This document shows, one piece after another, positions 5,754 to 7,125 of a stretch of 7,125 bases of DNA. The DNA is from an uncultured Collinsella sp. (GTDB lineage: Bacteria; Actinomycetota; Coriobacteriia; Coriobacteriales; Coriobacteriaceae). The position numbers and the translations under genes are program-made. The stretch lies in NCBI GenBank assembly GCA_900545995.1, contig URBM01000097.1, positions 1 through 7,125 of the forward strand, read 5' to 3'. Under the pieces are notes generated by a model, which saw only the letters and a list, made by a program, of their open reading frames with translations, was not told where the DNA came from and made no database searches. Numbering within the stretch: the stretch's first letter is position 1; each line of letters begins with the position of its first letter.

Positions 5754-6963
5754 ACGAACCCCCTTCCAACAAATCAACGACTTTAAGTATACGCGCCAGG
5801 CACGCTTCCCAAGAGACCGCCGACGGCTCGAACGTCGAAGGCGGCGCCGCAAGCGCCCGCGCGATAGCATCTGCCAGCGCGCGCTCAAACAACGGAAGGT
5901 CGGCCGCCACGGGCGTGTCGACATCCGTCATACGCGGCGACGCCACCCACGTCACGGGCGCACCGGGAAGCATCGCCTCCATCCAGGGACGAACGCCGGG
6001 CAAATCGGTCGCCACAACTTTGCAGCCGCACGCGAGGGCCTCAATCGTCACGAGCGGCAGACCCTCGTAAAACGAAGGCAGCACAAAGACGTCGGAACTG
6101 CGGTAGGCATGCACGAGTCCATCGCTATCCAGGCGCCCCGCCAGCGTCACCGGCACATCCGAGGCCGCGGCCAAGCGCTCGATACGCGCGTACTCGGCAT
6201 CGTCCCCGCGGCCGCCCACGAGTACCAAGCCAGATGAGCGGACGTCATCGTCAATCGGCAATGACACGGCTCGAACCAGCGACTCGATGCCCTTTTTAAA
6301 GCAAATCTTGCCCACGTACACAAGCGATCCCGGCTGCCTCGCCACGCTTGCGTCGCGGCAGAAGACGCGATGGTCGTAACCCGTCCCAATCACGTGGATG
6401 CGATCGGCATCGACGCCGCACACCAGGCCAATCTGCTCAGCCTGCTCAGCATGGAGCGCAAAGACGGCATCGAGCCGACGAACCGCACGTACGATGCGAT
6501 CGCGCTCGAGCGCATGCGAACGCAGCTGTCGCAGATCGGTCGAATGGCACACGGCAACAACCGGCACGCCCCGGACGCACTCGCGCGCCAATGCGGTCAC
6601 CAGATACAGGTGATGGCAGAGCACCAGATCGGGCCGAAACTCAGTCACCGCCCGATCGATTGCATTAGCAAATGCCCGCTCAAATGCCTTGAGCATCGAA
6701 GGCGTCAGGTCACGATAGCGTGTAGAGGGATAGGGCATGACATCGGACATACCGCAGATGGGAAACGGCAGCTCGGGCGACTCGAACGGTACGGCAAACA
6801 CGGCAGCACGCCGGTCCAGCTCGCCTTGGGTATCACCCGGCGCCGCACCGCAAAGCACGGCGGCGCGATGCCCCGTCTCGATCTGCTCGCGCACAAGCGC
6901 GGCAAGGTAGGTGCCGCTGCCGGTGCTATCTGGTTTTTGTGCCGTGATATTGAGGATGCGCAT
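5746..6963 (-). CDS. GT4-family glycosyltransferase inside the selenium operon
   Basis: This 405-aa predicted cytosolic GT-B fold enzyme should transfer sugar from a nucleotide-sugar donor to an unknown acceptor. The N-terminal Rossmann half begins MRILNITAQKPDSTGSGTYL with the glycine-rich acceptor-side loop (residues 13-18). The C-terminal half has the phosphate-binding stretch YVGKICFKKG (216-225) and the GT4 EX7E motif, E300 and E308, in YEGLPLVTIEALACG. No signal peptide or membrane helix is seen. The start is ATG at 6963 with AGGGGTG 9 nt upstream. The frame stays open to 7110, but that extension crosses a stop-delimited gene end and adapter sequence and is false. Its TAG lies within the selD start region (8-nt overlap), so the two genes are probably translationally coupled. 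The acceptor is unknown; a role in Se metabolism is inference from context only. Confidence 0.88.
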   Translation of the reverse strand: MRILNITAQKPDSTGSGTYLAALVREQIETGHRAAVLCGAAPGDTQGELDRRAAVFAVPFESPELPFPICGMSDVMPYPSTRYRDLTPSMLKAFERAFANAIDRAVTEFRPDLVLCHHLYLVTALARECVRGVPVVAVCHSTDLRQLRSHALERDRIVRAVRRLDAVFALHAEQAEQIGLVCGVDADRIHVIGTGYDHRVFCRDASVARQPGSLVYVGKICFKKGIESLVRAVSLPIDDDVRSSGLVLVGGRGDDAEYARIERLAAASDVPVTLAGRLDSDGLVHAYRSSDVFVLPSFYEGLPLVTIEALACGCKVVATDLPGVRPWMEAMLPGAPVTWVASPRMTDVDTPVAADLPLFERALADAIARALAAPPSTFEPSAVSWEACLARILKVVDLLEGGSYG

Positions 6964-6977
6964 GTCGCGGTACACCC

Positions 6978-7073
6978 CTAGGCCAAGGCGGCGGCGCGAA
7001 TCGCCGCGCCGATCGCTCCGGCAAAGCGAGCCTGGGGTGAGGTGGTCACCGGCGACCCCAGTAGCTCGCCCAA
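6978..7073 (-). CDS. C-terminal end of a BadF/BcrA-type ATPase (dehydratase activase-like), 5'-partial
   Basis: Only the last 31 codons survive before the adapter junction, ending at TAG 6978-6980. The peptide includes LLGSPVT, then SPQARFAGAIGAAIRA. The pattern 'P..P.F.GA.GAA..A' at the extreme C-terminus is typical of the ASKHA-fold ATPases that activate 2-hydroxyacyl-CoA dehydratases (HgdC/BadF/BcrA/YjiL group), recognised by eye from a short stretch. Its stop is 14 nt before the glycosyltransferase start, so it is probably in the same transcript. Such an activase normally carries a [4Fe-4S] cluster and reduces a partner enzyme; neither the cluster cysteines nor a partner is in the window. 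Confidence 0.6.
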   Translation of the reverse strand: MGELLGSPVTTSPQARFAGAIGAAIRAAALA

Positions 7074-7074
7074 C

Positions 7075-7125
7075 CTGTCTCTTATACACATCTCCGAGCC
7101 CACGAGACATCTCAGGACCTCGTAT
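7075..7125 (+). other. Illumina Nextera adapter read-through (not genomic)
   Basis: 7075-7093 is the 19-bp Tn5 mosaic end CTGTCTCTTATACACATCT. 7094-7108 is CCGAGCCCACGAGAC, the Nextera read-2 adapter tail. 7109-7116 (ATCTCAGG) fits an i7 index, and 7117-7125 matches the start of the flow-cell sequence ATCTCGTAT with one mismatch. The genome therefore ends at about 7074 here. Confidence 0.98.

Noticed and set aside
6964..7110. N-terminal extension of the glycosyltransferase to a 454-aa protein
   Set aside because: The first residues are translated Nextera adapter, the next part overlaps the end of another gene in a different frame, and ATG 6963 has a good ribosome site and a family-like N-terminus.
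1..7125. CRISPR array, insertion sequence or prophage
   Set aside because: No regularly spaced repeats, transposase, integrase or phage genes seen on either strand.

Overview
The window looks like a fragment of a gut Coriobacteriia genome, most likely Collinsella or a close relative. This is inferred from the high GC content, the codon use, the protein flavour and the mix of genes; no marker gene is present to prove it. Every gene I can support lies on the minus strand, so the biological order runs from high to low coordinates. The right end is not genomic: 7075-7125 is Illumina Nextera adapter plus index sequence left in the assembly.

The core (2559-7073) is one apparent selenium-metabolism operon. 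In transcription order it holds the last 31 codons of a BadF/BcrA-type (2-hydroxyacyl-CoA dehydratase activase-like) ATPase, a GT4-family glycosyltransferase, selD (selenophosphate synthetase), yedF, a DUF3343 small protein and a class V cysteine desulfurase. A strong intrinsic terminator at 2559-2588 follows. Genes are tightly packed: the glycosyltransferase and selD overlap by 8 nt, and DUF3343 and the desulfurase overlap by 4 nt. SelD is itself a selenoprotein. Its active-site residue 17 is an in-frame UGA at 5703-5705, so a standard gene caller would clip the protein to a TTG start at 5693 and lose the catalytic centre. A likely logic is that the desulfurase mobilises S or Se from (seleno)cysteine, YedF and DUF3343 carry or hand over Se, and SelD makes selenophosphate. 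The coupled glycosyltransferase is the unexplained member and the best candidate for new biology.

Below the operon are brnQ (branched-chain amino acid:cation symporter, 1177-2535) and a tRNA-Pro(UGG)/tRNA-Gly(UCC) pair with its own promoter (perfect TATAAT box, 17-nt spacer) and terminator. A roughly 280-nt gene-poor stretch follows, holding a 21-bp perfect inverted repeat. At the left edge is the 5' part of an AbiEi-like hypothetical gene that appears frameshifted at a G5 run close to the contig end.
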